NCBI GenBank assembly: GCA_025331565.1
Contig: JAFREQ010000014.1
Span: 5,040,501 to 5,104,500, forward strand
Length of the DNA: 64,000 bases
Source of the DNA: Holacanthus passer
Taxonomy: Eukaryota > Chordata > Actinopteri > Pomacanthidae
Direction of reading: 5' to 3'
Of the stretch, positions 23,201-31,022 are shown piece after piece. Both the position numbers and the translations under genes were made by a program. The notes below the pieces were generated by a model. It was given only the letters and a program-made list of their open reading frames with translations. It was not told the DNA's origin and did not search any database. Within the stretch, counting starts at the first letter, position 1, and every line of letters begins with the position of its first letter.

Positions 23201-26200
23201 GTCGCGTTATACATCAAATTGAACCCAGTGCAATAACGATATGTCGTCTTTTCGTAACATTTTGAGATCATCTGCATGAAAGTACTGCAGTCAAACATCA
23301 CTTTTCTGTGATTGTAAATGTCATGCCTGCAAGTTTATGTCAGATTTGTTCATGTTTGCATTTCCTGAAGTCTACACATATTGACATTTATTTGACATTA
23401 ATAAAAAAGACTCTGAAAGGTTGCCTTGGAAGCTCAGCCTGCTATTACTTTGTATGGCTGCACTTTGCTGCGATGGCTGTGAAACACGATTTATTCCTCA
23501 GTGTCTCCTCCTTGCTGGCTGTCTCTTGTCATATTTCTAAATCCTATTTTTTCATAATGCATCACTTATTTCATTGACATTCTGTATTGTGATAATACCA
23601 TCAAACAGAAACTCTAAACGTTATTTACAGCCTGTGTCGTCCCATTAGTGATTCTTATGCTCTTTCTCTCGGTGTAGAACATCATCGCAGAGCATGAGAT
23701 CCGTAACATCTCGTGTGCAGCCCAGGACCCAGAGGACTTGTGCACATTTGCCTACATCACCAAGGACCTGCAGACCAGCCACCACTACTGCCATGTGTTC
23801 AGCACAGTAGACGTGGTAAGTATACCCTCACTGTCCCGTCCCCTGTGTCCAACTGGCAACACACAGGTTTATCTGTCTCAGGGTGAATTACGAAGTTGAT
23901 TCTGATGGTTTGCTGCTGCTGCTGGTTTTTAAAATAAACAAGGTGAAAATACTACAACACAGATTCTATGGGATGCTGTGTAAAACATAAATTAAACAGA
24001 ATGCGATAACTTGCTAATTCTTTTTGACACATACTCAATAGAAAACAGTACAAAGACAATATATTTAATGTTTGATCTCATCAACTTCATTGATCTTTGC
24101 AAAAGCATGTTTATTCTGAATTTGATGGCAGCAACATGATTCAAACAAATAAGGACAGGAGCAACAAAAGACTGTGAAAGTTATGGAATGATCCAAAAAA
24201 AAAAAACTGTCTGGAACATTCATCATTGGTACCAGGTGATAGTATCATGATTGGGTATGAAAGGTTCATTCTGGAAAGACTCAGTCGTTCACAAGCAAGG
24301 ATGGAGAGAGGTTCACCACTTTGTCAAACACATGATTGTATAAAGAATATTACTACATGGGCTTGGGAACACTTTGTAAAACTGTCGTCGGTAAACACTG
24401 TTTGCAAATAATTGCATTCTCTTTTCATTTATATTTTACGCAGCGTCCCAACTTTTTTTGGAATCAAGGTTGTAGGTGTAGAATTTCTAGTATTAAAAAC
24501 TTTCCTTAGTGGTAAATTTGAATTCCTTTTACTTAACACTGAGGAAATGTGACAGCCTGCACAGTCAACGCTGTTACCTCTATCTCCTCAAGGTGTCACG
24601 CTTCACTTGGAGCTGATTGCCTCCTCATAGACACAGTGCAAGTCTGACCATGATAACTCGCCCTCCATTACATACTCTGTCCCCCCTGAGATCTGATGAT
24701 TATCCTGCTAATCTGCCTCATAATGAAACCAGGGTCATTCTAGACTAATGTCAGCCTAACACTGCTCAGTTTCCTTTAGGTTTCTCTGAGCTCTGTCCTT
24801 TGGGACTGAAACAAGGGAATGCCCCTCAGCAGAAAGTGCTCAAGCAGTTTGATGATAACCATCACGGACCACAGCAGTCATGAGACGTGATCAGTTATTT
24901 TAAACTGGATTGTCTGTACTGCTGCTGTCAGCCTCCACCAGATTCCATCCTCACCGCACAAAGAGGGAACACAGAGCTGGTCCTGTCAGGCAAGAGGCAC
25001 ATCAGGACATAAAGTAAACAGACAACATGTTTGTCTCAGGGCAGATTCTTTATCGAACGATGTGCAGAAGATTTCAGAGCTCTGTGTTCTGTTCCCACCA
25101 TATGATTGCTTTTTCAGCTTCCCCAGGCATGTTGTGTGAAGCTTGAATCCTCTGTCTTTAGTCGGTGGTGCTTGTTCATATTTGGAAGCTGTCAGGGTAT
25201 AACAATAGAGTGCAGCAGCAGCTTTAATACTAAGCTACAGTGGATGTATCCAGTTCAGGTACTGAGGGAAGCTGCTTGCTGCTGCAAAACACTCCCGAGA
25301 TTACTGTCATTTCTCCTTGTTATGCAATTTTGTTTTGAAGAAGTTTTAGAGAGAAGAAACTTCATTGTGATGTCTTTTGCTGTCTCACTGCAAACTGAGT
25401 ATAGTGTTGTTCTGTGGGCTGGAAGACTCCATGTCCAGAATACTTAAAAAGGCCTGGTCTGCCTCTGTCTCCCTTTCTGTATAGAACCTGACCTATGAGA
25501 TTATACTGACGCTTGGCCAGGCATTCGAGGTAGCCTATCAGCTGGCTCTGCAGGCCCAGAGGACCAAACAGCACCAGAACCTCCCAGTGGGACCCGGTTC
25601 AGATGTGATTGAGACCAAGTCCAGCCGACCTGTGCCCAAACCACGAGGCAGTGTACGAAAGTCAGCGGTGAGTTGGACATACCATATTGTAGCACAAGAC
25701 ACCATATTGGCAAGATGCACAAGGACTAGTATAATCTGAAAACAACAGGAAGATAGTTATTTTAGTCTGGCGCACTGATTTGATCCACTTATCAACATGG
25801 TCAGCAGTTGGAGCAGCAGCGGTGGATGTGACACTCAGCTCATGGAGGCAATTAAGGTACTTTGAAACCCTTAGTGCCTGATTGCCACAACTTGCATCAA
25901 CATTCGGTCTCCTTCTTAACTGAGTCCATAACTGAGTCAAATCTGAAGGGATTTGCATTGAGGGATTTACAATTCCTGTGGACATCGTTATCTCTGATGT
26001 CCATTGTGAATAAGCATCCATAAATCAGGTTAGAAATCATGGAAAAAAAGACTCACATTTTTCAGTTTTCTTCTGTATCATAGTTATCCAGTGATACTTT
26101 TCAGTATGTCCATGAGCACATTGCAAAGAGGAACTGCTAATAGCCAGCTCTGCATATTTTAATGGCGCCAATTTACCAAAATGCAAACAAAAAACAGGGC

Positions 26201-28391
26201 TCAGGTTGTTGCCCACGGACAGACACTGATGAAGGCCACATGTCGAAACACATTGGTAATAAAGTTAATAAGGTTGTTCTATATTTTCACTTCTTTATTT
26301 TACTTTCTCCACGTACATTAGTAGTGGGTGGAGTTGTGCCAGAAACCTGTACTCCTTCTAAAATTGAAGCATGTCACACATTACTAATTCACTCTGGCAT
26401 GTAATAATTCTGTTTTTAGGGAAACATACTTCTAGCCTCTTTTCGACTCAAACCATCAAAGCACATTAGACAGGTCTGAGAACATTTGTATCAGTCCCCA
26501 GCTTTTCACATCATTATGATTACACTGTGCTGATGTTTGTCTGGCCATTAGCATTAAACCATTAAGAAGTGAGCCTGTGCTGAATATAAATGAGGTAACT
26601 TCACCTCAGGGACCAGTCACACATCTCCGACTGCAGCTTAATGAACTGAACACACTCATAAGAATGTGATGTTTACTGTCACTCCTTCTGCCAGCGTGTC
26701 CTTCACCTTTTGTATTTTTATAGAAACATTTTCAAACTTTGTTTAATCAAATGCACTTTGCTCACAGTCCCACACCAGTAAGCTGCCCAGTATGCCCAGT
26801 CTGATCTCTGTTGTCTATAACAGATCAGACTCCTGTCTCATGCTGCTCAAATCTGTGTCAATTTCTTCCTCTTTTATTCTCTCTCAACCCCTCCTCCTCC
26901 TCCTCTTCCTCTCTTCTTCTTCGTCTTCTTCCATTTCTTCTCCTCCTCTCTCCTCCTGGCGATGTTTATCTCTCCCAGGACTCTCCTCCTCTCGACAGTC
27001 GTCGCTGTTACTGTTACACCTGCACCACCCACCGTCCCCTCTTCCTACCGCTGCACTCTGCCAGCCCTGCTGCCCAGGTGCTGCCGTCACAACCTCGTCT
27101 CATCCCATCCCATTCCTATCCTCTCACTCTCTTTTCTTCTGCCTTGCAAATTTTTGTTTTTTTTCTCCCCATTCAATAATCCTCCATTTGTGTCTTTAAC
27201 CCATTTTCTTTGTGAATTTATATCGCTGTTTTGTTGTATCTTTTACTGTGCTTTGTTTTAAAAATATATTTGAACTCCTCTTTCCTTTACTGGGCCACAT
27301 GAGGATTGATAAATGCTTTAAATATTACTTTTGGCTCAGGCGCCCCCTAGTGACAGTTTGTTAGTAACACAAGCAATGTTTACATTGACAGAGAAGACCA
27401 TTCAGTGACAGCACTTTTATGACCTTTAGGACAAAGTTGAGCTTGAAAGTTTATTCTTGACATTGAAAATGGCAATTGGCGGATGTTATTTTATGATAGG
27501 TTAGCACTGTGGTGACATTATTTTGCAAACTGCTCTTTTCAATGTTAAATGAAACTTGTGATGATGATGACTGTCAATTATACAGTTCATATTTATGAAG
27601 GGCAATATTTTTTAAATGTGATTTTTAAGACTTCAAAAGACAGAGACAACAGTGAAATCTCCAGTGATAATAGTGATAGAAAATGTACACTGTTATCTGC
27701 TTGTTGTGTTATAAACTGTTTCTTAAATGTCTGTATACTCATTTATAATGCTAAATAGGAGGGATTTTCAAAACACTCCATACTAAGAACAAGTACTCTG
27801 TTACAATAATAAAAGAAATAGTATACAAAGTTATACTACTTCTATATTTATTTGTGAATTTCCCCACTGTGGGACGAATAAAGGTTTATCTTATCTTATC
27901 TTATCTTAATATTTGTTATGTTTCTTTGCTGCGGTAGTGATCTTACTCTTCACCACAGACTTGAACTCACAAAGGTTTATGGGTCAATTTTTGGAGAAAT
28001 TCAACACAAGTCATTGGGGCCTGTTGAAAATCCTCTTTTGATTAATAGCAACAGGGATATTATGTATTATTACAAAGTGTAAAAGACTATAGAATAAGGC
28101 CAATAGATGGGGGTGATCTGCATGTAAACACAGTTGGCTGGAGATTTTGAGGCTCTCCCTCTGTGATTCAGTCCAACTGTTACTGACGCAACCTGTATTT
28201 TAAATGAGTTCATTACGTGATGTCCACTGCTGCTAAGAGGCAGAGAGTTTGACTCTCTCTGTTTGTGTTTACAGGGGGACATTGTGGAACAGGAGGGGGA
28301 TTCTCAGTCCCAGGGCAGCGCCACGTGGCTCATGGACCCCAAGGAATCCAAGCGCACAATCAGCACTAAGTACGAGACCACCATATTCTGA
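8145..28391 (+). CDS. anks1a: anks1a (Odin), 3' portion: SAM1-SAM2-PTB adaptor protein, 12 coding exons
   Basis: The protein is a cytoplasmic adaptor. In the known family, the PTB domain binds activated Eph receptors and EGFR-family members, and SAM1 binds other SAM domains such as those of EphA2 and SHIP2, tuning receptor signalling and trafficking. Seen here are twelve exons: 8145-8214, 11540-11652, 20439-20537, 21487-21633, 22080-22187, 22409-22579, 22663-22800, 22880-22951, 23066-23152, 23678-23815, 25485-25667 and 28275-28391. They total 1443 nt, which is 480 residues plus TGA. Within this fragment SAM1 is about residues 34-94, SAM2 105-165, PTB 269-405, and the tail ends YETTIF. Diagnostic strings are [34 protein letters not shown] and [20 protein letters not shown]. 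As I remember the paralogues, these fit ANKS1A better than ANKS1B. The N-terminal ankyrin repeats lie upstream of the window, so the gene is partial. The family is certain; the 1A over 1B choice is very likely. Confidence 0.95.
8215..11448 (+). other. anks1a: anks1a intron, with possible upstream region of the short isoform
   Basis: No supported exon of the long isoform lies here. A purine-rich GAGAGGGAGG tract occupies about 9966-10050. GC content rises from about 11330 towards the internal start at 11449, so the promoter and leader of the short isoform should lie in the last 1-2 kb. I see no convincing TATA box at a fixed distance. Confidence 0.5.
11449..11652 (+). CDS. anks1a: anks1a alternative first coding exon (short isoform, MMWQCH start)
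   Basis: ATGATG at 11449 opens a reading frame that runs without interruption into SAM1. It encodes [19 protein letters not shown] and then FSLLKRFPL before the SAM1 region. This resembles the amino terminus of AIDA-1 short isoforms of ANKS1B (MMWQCHVS, then YR, then G-SLLKRFPL), which I recall from that family. The ATG has A at -3. Joined to the downstream exons it would give 487 residues lacking ankyrin repeats. The reading frame is seen directly; use as a start is inferred from the paralogue. Confidence 0.75.
11540..11652 (+). CDS. anks1a: anks1a exon: first half of SAM1
   Basis: In the long isoform this exon begins after CTGTCAGCAG at 11539, inside the coding sequence of the short isoform. 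It encodes [20 protein letters not shown], then [13 protein letters not shown], the first helices of SAM1. The donor is GTGAGT. The 113 nt plus the carried G of the preceding exon make 38 codons, ending in phase 0. Confidence 0.92.
13621..13825 (+). repeat. GGGCTGCAACT-family interspersed repeat, copy 1
   Basis: GGGCTGCAACTAATTTTCAT, followed by ATTGATTAGTCTGTGAAATG and CCCAGAGCCCAAAGTGACGT. This is a common teleost repeat built around GATTAATCGATTAG and a GCCCAAxGTGACxTC block. Confidence 0.75.
14965..15395 (-). repeat. Interspersed repeat with ACCTTGATTCCAAAAAAGTTG end, reversed copy
   Basis: Carries ACCTTGATTCCAAAAAAGTT at 14981, then GTGTAAAACATAAATAAAAA, the AACAGTGTTTACC block and GAATGATCCAAACAGGTGTTTTT, and ends GATTAGCAAATAATCATATTCTG. 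It is the reverse complement of the copy at 23952-24475. Confidence 0.75.
17272..17583 (+). repeat. GGGCTGCAACT-family repeat, copy 2
   Basis: GGGCTGCAACTAACAATCAT, then CAAGGTGACATCTTC and CCAACAGTCCAAAACC. It lies directly upstream of copy 3. Confidence 0.75.
17625..17930 (+). repeat. GGGCTGCAACT-family repeat, copy 3
   Basis: GGCCTGCAACTGAAGG, then GTCTATAAAATGTCACAA and ACCAACAGTCCAAAACCCAA, in the same orientation as copy 2 and about 40 nt after it. Confidence 0.72.
19140..19560 (+). repeat. TG tracts flanking a GGTTAGGGT-rich intronic repeat
   Basis: TG microsatellites at 19140-19167 and 19526-19545 bracket a unit with GGTTAAGGTTAGGGTC and GGGTTAAGGTTAGGGTTGGG, plus GTGAGAACCATTTT and CCAGTCCTCACTGAGG. 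It is a known type of fish repeat. The TTAGGG-like words look like part of that repeat and not telomeric DNA. Confidence 0.6.
20439..20537 (+). CDS. anks1a: anks1a exon: second half of SAM1
   Basis: Encodes [20 protein letters not shown] and then [13 protein letters not shown], 33 codons in phase 0-0. The acceptor is TTCTATAG and the donor GTGAGA. It completes SAM1 with the DLREIGI and HRKKIL core positions. Confidence 0.93.
20538..21486 (+). other. anks1a: anks1a intron
   Basis: Most of this intron is one interspersed repeat at 20655-21305 (listed separately). The rest is unremarkable, and it ends in TCTCCTCCAG. Confidence 0.8.
20655..21305 (+). repeat. Interspersed repeat starting GCAGTGGTGGAAAGTAACTA
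   Basis: The left end is GCAGTGGTGGAAAGTAACTA and the right end TTCTTTCACCACTGC, its imperfect inverse. The inside has CAAGAGCTGGACTTACAATT and ACACTTTAAGCACATTTACG. It is a typical percomorph nonautonomous DNA element. Confidence 0.75.
21487..21633 (+). CDS. anks1a: anks1a exon: SAM2, first part
   Basis: Forty-nine codons beginning [20 protein letters not shown], continuing through [19 protein letters not shown] and ending NLWELEIVN. This is the start of the second SAM domain. The donor is GTGAGT and the phase 0-0. Confidence 0.93.
22080..22187 (+). CDS. anks1a: anks1a exon: SAM2 end and proline-rich linker
   Basis: Thirty-six codons beginning [20 protein letters not shown] and ending [15 protein letters not shown]. 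The LGHRKRI stretch is the last SAM2 helix, and the PPVKPPR segment is a possible SH3-type ligand. The acceptor is TTCCTCCAG and the donor GTGAGA. Confidence 0.93.
22409..22579 (+). CDS. anks1a: anks1a exon: spacer between SAM2 and PTB
   Basis: Fifty-seven codons of low-complexity linker beginning [20 protein letters not shown] and ending [10 protein letters not shown]. It is rich in Ser, Asp and Arg and is probably disordered. It keeps the [13 protein letters not shown] and GRS landmarks of the ANKS1A linker as I remember it. The donor is GTATGT. Confidence 0.9.
22663..22800 (+). CDS. anks1a: anks1a exon: start of PTB domain
   Basis: Forty-six codons with [18 protein letters not shown] followed by [21 protein letters not shown] opens the phosphotyrosine-binding fold. 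The acceptor follows a long T tract and the donor is GTACGT. Confidence 0.93.
22880..22951 (+). CDS. anks1a: anks1a exon: PTB domain
   Basis: Twenty-four codons, [20 protein letters not shown] then AKMR. This is the most conserved strand-helix segment of the ANKS1 PTB domain. The donor is GTATGG. Confidence 0.94.
23066..23152 (+). CDS. anks1a: anks1a exon: PTB domain
   Basis: Twenty-nine codons: [20 protein letters not shown], then VKFIDAANK. These are central PTB strands. The donor is GTGAGT. Confidence 0.94.
23153..23677 (+). other. anks1a: anks1a intron
   Basis: A 525 nt intron with ordinary sequence. I see no exon or recognisable repeat in it. Confidence 0.8.
23678..23815 (+). CDS. anks1a: anks1a exon: PTB domain
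   Basis: Forty-six codons beginning [20 protein letters not shown] and ending [25 protein letters not shown] and FAYITKDL form the PTB strands next to the peptide-binding groove. The donor is GTAAGT. Confidence 0.94.
23816..25484 (+). other. anks1a: anks1a intron
   Basis: Contains one interspersed repeat with terminal inverted repeats at about 23952-24475. The remaining 1 kb is unremarkable. Confidence 0.8.
23952..24475 (+). repeat. Interspersed repeat with terminal inverted repeats, forward copy
   Basis: Left end GGGATGCTGTGTAAAACATA and right end TATTTTACGCAGCGTCCC are imperfect inverted repeats of about 35 bp, followed by AACTTTTTTTGGAATCAAGG. This is a nonautonomous DNA-transposon layout. 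The family is common in fish; I do not assign a superfamily. Confidence 0.75.
25485..25667 (+). CDS. anks1a: anks1a exon: last PTB helix and basic tail
   Basis: Sixty-one codons beginning [20 protein letters not shown] (C-terminal PTB helix) and continuing ALQAQ. A tail follows with [16 protein letters not shown], a PxPKPR basic proline motif. The donor is GTGAGT. Confidence 0.93.
25738..26225 (+). repeat. Interspersed repeat related to the 48246-48791 element
   Basis: Shares CTCATGGAGGCAATTAAGGT and the later blocks CACATTGCAAAGAGGA...GCTAATAG and AATTTACCAAAATG with that element, in the same order and orientation. Confidence 0.65.
26880..26960. repeat. Pyrimidine-rich TCC/TTC tract
   Basis: An almost pure C/T strand (CTCCTCCTCCTCCTCTTCC and variants). 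It creates spurious Ser-rich and acidic ORFs on the two strands. Confidence 0.85.
27845..27907 (+). repeat. Retroelement-like 3' end with TCTTA tail
   Basis: GAATTTCCCCACTGTGGGACGAATAAAGG leads into about four units of TTATC. This is the 3' end seen on L2-type LINEs and related SINEs in fish, which terminate in short tandem repeats. Confidence 0.6.
28275..28391 (+). CDS. anks1a: anks1a last coding exon
   Basis: Thirty-eight codons and [23 protein letters not shown], then [18 protein letters not shown]. The STKYETTIF end is shared by ANKS1 proteins. Thr at -2 and Phe at the end resemble a class I PDZ ligand; that function is inferred. Confidence 0.93.
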   Translation, partial: GDIVEQEGDSQSQGSATWLMDPKESKRTISTKYETTIF

Positions 28392-31005
28392 GTGGACCCC
28401 TCATCCTCCTCTGGGCCTGGTCTCACCCCTCTTCCTTCCCCTCCTTCTGTGTGCCTTTCACTGTGACTCTTGCCTCTCTGAGCTGGACCCCTGCTCTCCC
28501 CCAATGGCCCCTTCAGCCATCACTTGTGTCCTCTTCTGAAACCAACACAACCTGCGACCGCTAACCGATTGCTTTGCTCCTCCCTTATGCACCACTGCTA
28601 CACTTTGTATTGATTATTAGTGCAACCCTCCCACTTAATCAACCCTCTTGTAGCTGGTATCACTCACTTTGCCAGCCTGCCACTCACCCTCACTGTTATT
28701 TTCCTCTCTGTTTACCTTGTATGCTTCCTGAACTCTCTGTACAATGCTTCCCTTTTTCCCCCCATCAACATCCCACTATTGACTCTCGGTTGATAAGCTC
28801 TTTTTTTTTTCTTGGTGCTTTTCCTGCCCTATTAGGCGACGGCCGCTCTGAGGCTTTTCACTCTGACCTTTCAACTCCTGACTTCTCCGAGTGCTGAGAA
28901 AATGTGACTAATCGCAGCCAAGAGTGACCCACTGCACACATCCTGTACCTGGATGGACATGTTTCCTGAGGAAACTGAGAAACTGCTTCTGTAAATCTGT
29001 GCTGAACCTTAGCAGCCTGTTTCTGTTCAGTGGGACTCAGAGAGGTCATGCCGGATTAACTAAGGGGGATATTTCTCACTGTCAGCGGTCTGCTCGAAGC
29101 CAAAGGAGGCAAAGATCTTAGCACTGTGATAAGGTTCTTTTGGAGCTAATGAAGTAAGCATTTTGGGGGATTTTCTAGGGGGAAAAGGGGAACAGGATAG
29201 GGCAAAGAGGCTGATATGGACCCGCATATTAGTTGCTCCAGAAAATAGACAGTCCAAACCTTCTTAAGACTGGCATGCCCTCCTCTGTGTGTCAATCAGA
29301 ACGCCAGGATTTAAACCTGATGCTTCCTCTGGAGTAAACAAACTATAACTAAGCACTTTTACCAAATCCCCAAGTGTGTAAGAATAAGTGCATCTTCCTC
29401 TGTCCTGTCTTCTTTTTCTTCTGCTTTTCACAACAAATGCCTTCTGTGTTCATCCTGTCTGCATTGCCTTTTTGTTTTGCCAATCACACCGGGTTAATAT
29501 TTCACAGCTATTTGTGAAAAGAGTTAATCATTGTAAGGGGTGGGGGAGAGAAATCCGTCACCATCACGCTGTTATTTTTACTTTATTTTAACCTCACTGC
29601 TTTGTGTGCGTGTGTCTGTGTGTCCCTTCCCTATAGCTGAACACTGTGGCCACTCCCAGCCTGTAAGAAAGGACAGGAATGAGCCCTGTTGCATGGTGGG
29701 CAGGATGTTTTGTTGGAAAAGTGACCCACTTCCCACGCACCAAGATCACAGCACCGGTTGGATCATGCTCACCACAGTAACACTCGGGCCTGGAGACATA
29801 AAGCTTTGAACACTCCATTGGTTTATCTGACCTCACCAGCTTCTTCAGAAACATTTAGCTTCCTGCTCAGAAAGTGTCCCAGTCAGATGTGTTTGTTATG
29901 CTTTTTGCGTTTTCTGAGAAACAAATGGTTGCCTCCTAACACCCATCAGGCCTCCCTTATAAAGAGTCAGTGTTTACTCTTTCAGGAAATGTACCTGCAC
30001 TGTTTCAATGCAGAACTTGTAGTTAAAGGGGAAGTGGCTCAGATAAGGAACTTTTTTTTTTGTTATGACACAAAGGTACATCAGACAGAGACCTCACACT
30101 GTAGGTACACACTCCTTCCTGGATTATTCGTCCTGTATCCACACATTGTAGCGTCTCATCGTGACCATCAGCTCCTCATCCACAACATACTGTACATGTA
30201 TAACTGTGATAAACAATGTAATCTTGCACGGGAGGAACTCTCTAACCAAACTCAAAGGGCAGAGGAACTGACACTATAAAGACTGTTTTATAATAATAAT
30301 AATATAACAGGGGGTGGCTTTTATTTGATCTGAAAGTTTTCTCTTTTTTTGTATGTTTTAATTGTTTTATAGGACAATTAACGTGTCCTAATGCTGGAAC
30401 TGGATCAGATGTGGTTCACTGCAGTTCTCTCGCTCCTTTTCTGCTCCTTTGTTCAGTTAATCTAGGCAAGATTATTCACCAAACCTGCCATGCAGGCTGG
30501 TCTGTGTTTAGATTTTAGCTGCAGAACAGAACAATAGAGCACAGCATGTTTCCCCTAGCTAACTCCCAGAATGGTGACTGTTAATGGTACTTTTTGGTCA
30601 GCCAATGTGTATATGGGTACATAGTCAGGTGGTTTTGATTTAACTGTTGTATATGTGGTACATTGTCAGGCCAGTACGATAACTCTATGGTACACTGTCT
30701 TCAGCTCACTGGTGTCGGCACCTTCAGCCATCAGCCTGGTCCCGTTCTGCTTTTGCACATTGCTGAGGATCAGGAGAGATTTTTCGGGACTAATCTGATG
30801 ACAACAATGATGAGAATGATATTGTACATGAATCTAGCGGTCTGTATTTTGATACTTGAATGATTTTTGCTTTTATAGATATCTATATATATATATATAT
30901 GTATATGTATGTATGTACGTATGTAATTTTTGACGTTTGTCAAAAGAGAGAAAAGGACTATGTCTTATAAAGTTAAACATATCGTGAATAAATACCCTGT
31001 GATTA
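28392..31005 (+). other. anks1a: anks1a 3' untranslated region
   Basis: It runs from the stop codon to the first strong polyadenylation signal. There is no splice structure and no supported ORF; a 173-codon open frame at 29758-30279 is unlike any family I know. It includes a TA/TG microsatellite at about 30886-30925. The length of about 2.6 kb is plausible for this gene. Confidence 0.6.
30987..30992 (+). terminator. anks1a: Polyadenylation signal AATAAA, probable anks1a 3' end
   Basis: A canonical AATAAA followed 12 nt later by a genomic A-run at about 31004-31022. The A-run could mark the cleavage region, but it could also cause false priming in cDNA data. Confidence 0.55.
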
Positions 31006-31022
31006 AAAAAAAAAAAAAAAAA

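Larger units (their letters stand above)
25668..28274 (+). other. anks1a: anks1a last intron
   Basis: A 2.6 kb intron holding an interspersed repeat at about 25738-26225, a TCC-rich pyrimidine tract at about 26880-26990, and a retroelement-like 3' end with a TCTTA tail at 27845-27907. Confidence 0.75.

Noticed and set aside
26792..27261. Overlapping Ser/Leu-rich frames of 99-135 codons
   Set aside because: They are products of the TCC/TTC pyrimidine tract.
8145..28391. Assignment of the first gene to ANKS1B
   Set aside because: The linker, SAM2 and PTB strings ([36 protein letters not shown]) fit ANKS1A better, and linkage to scube3 agrees. The MMWQCH start alone would have suggested ANKS1B.
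29758..30279. 173-codon open frame after the anks1a stop
   Set aside because: It lies in the 3' UTR and has no recognisable domain or conserved pattern. Long chance frames occur at this base composition.
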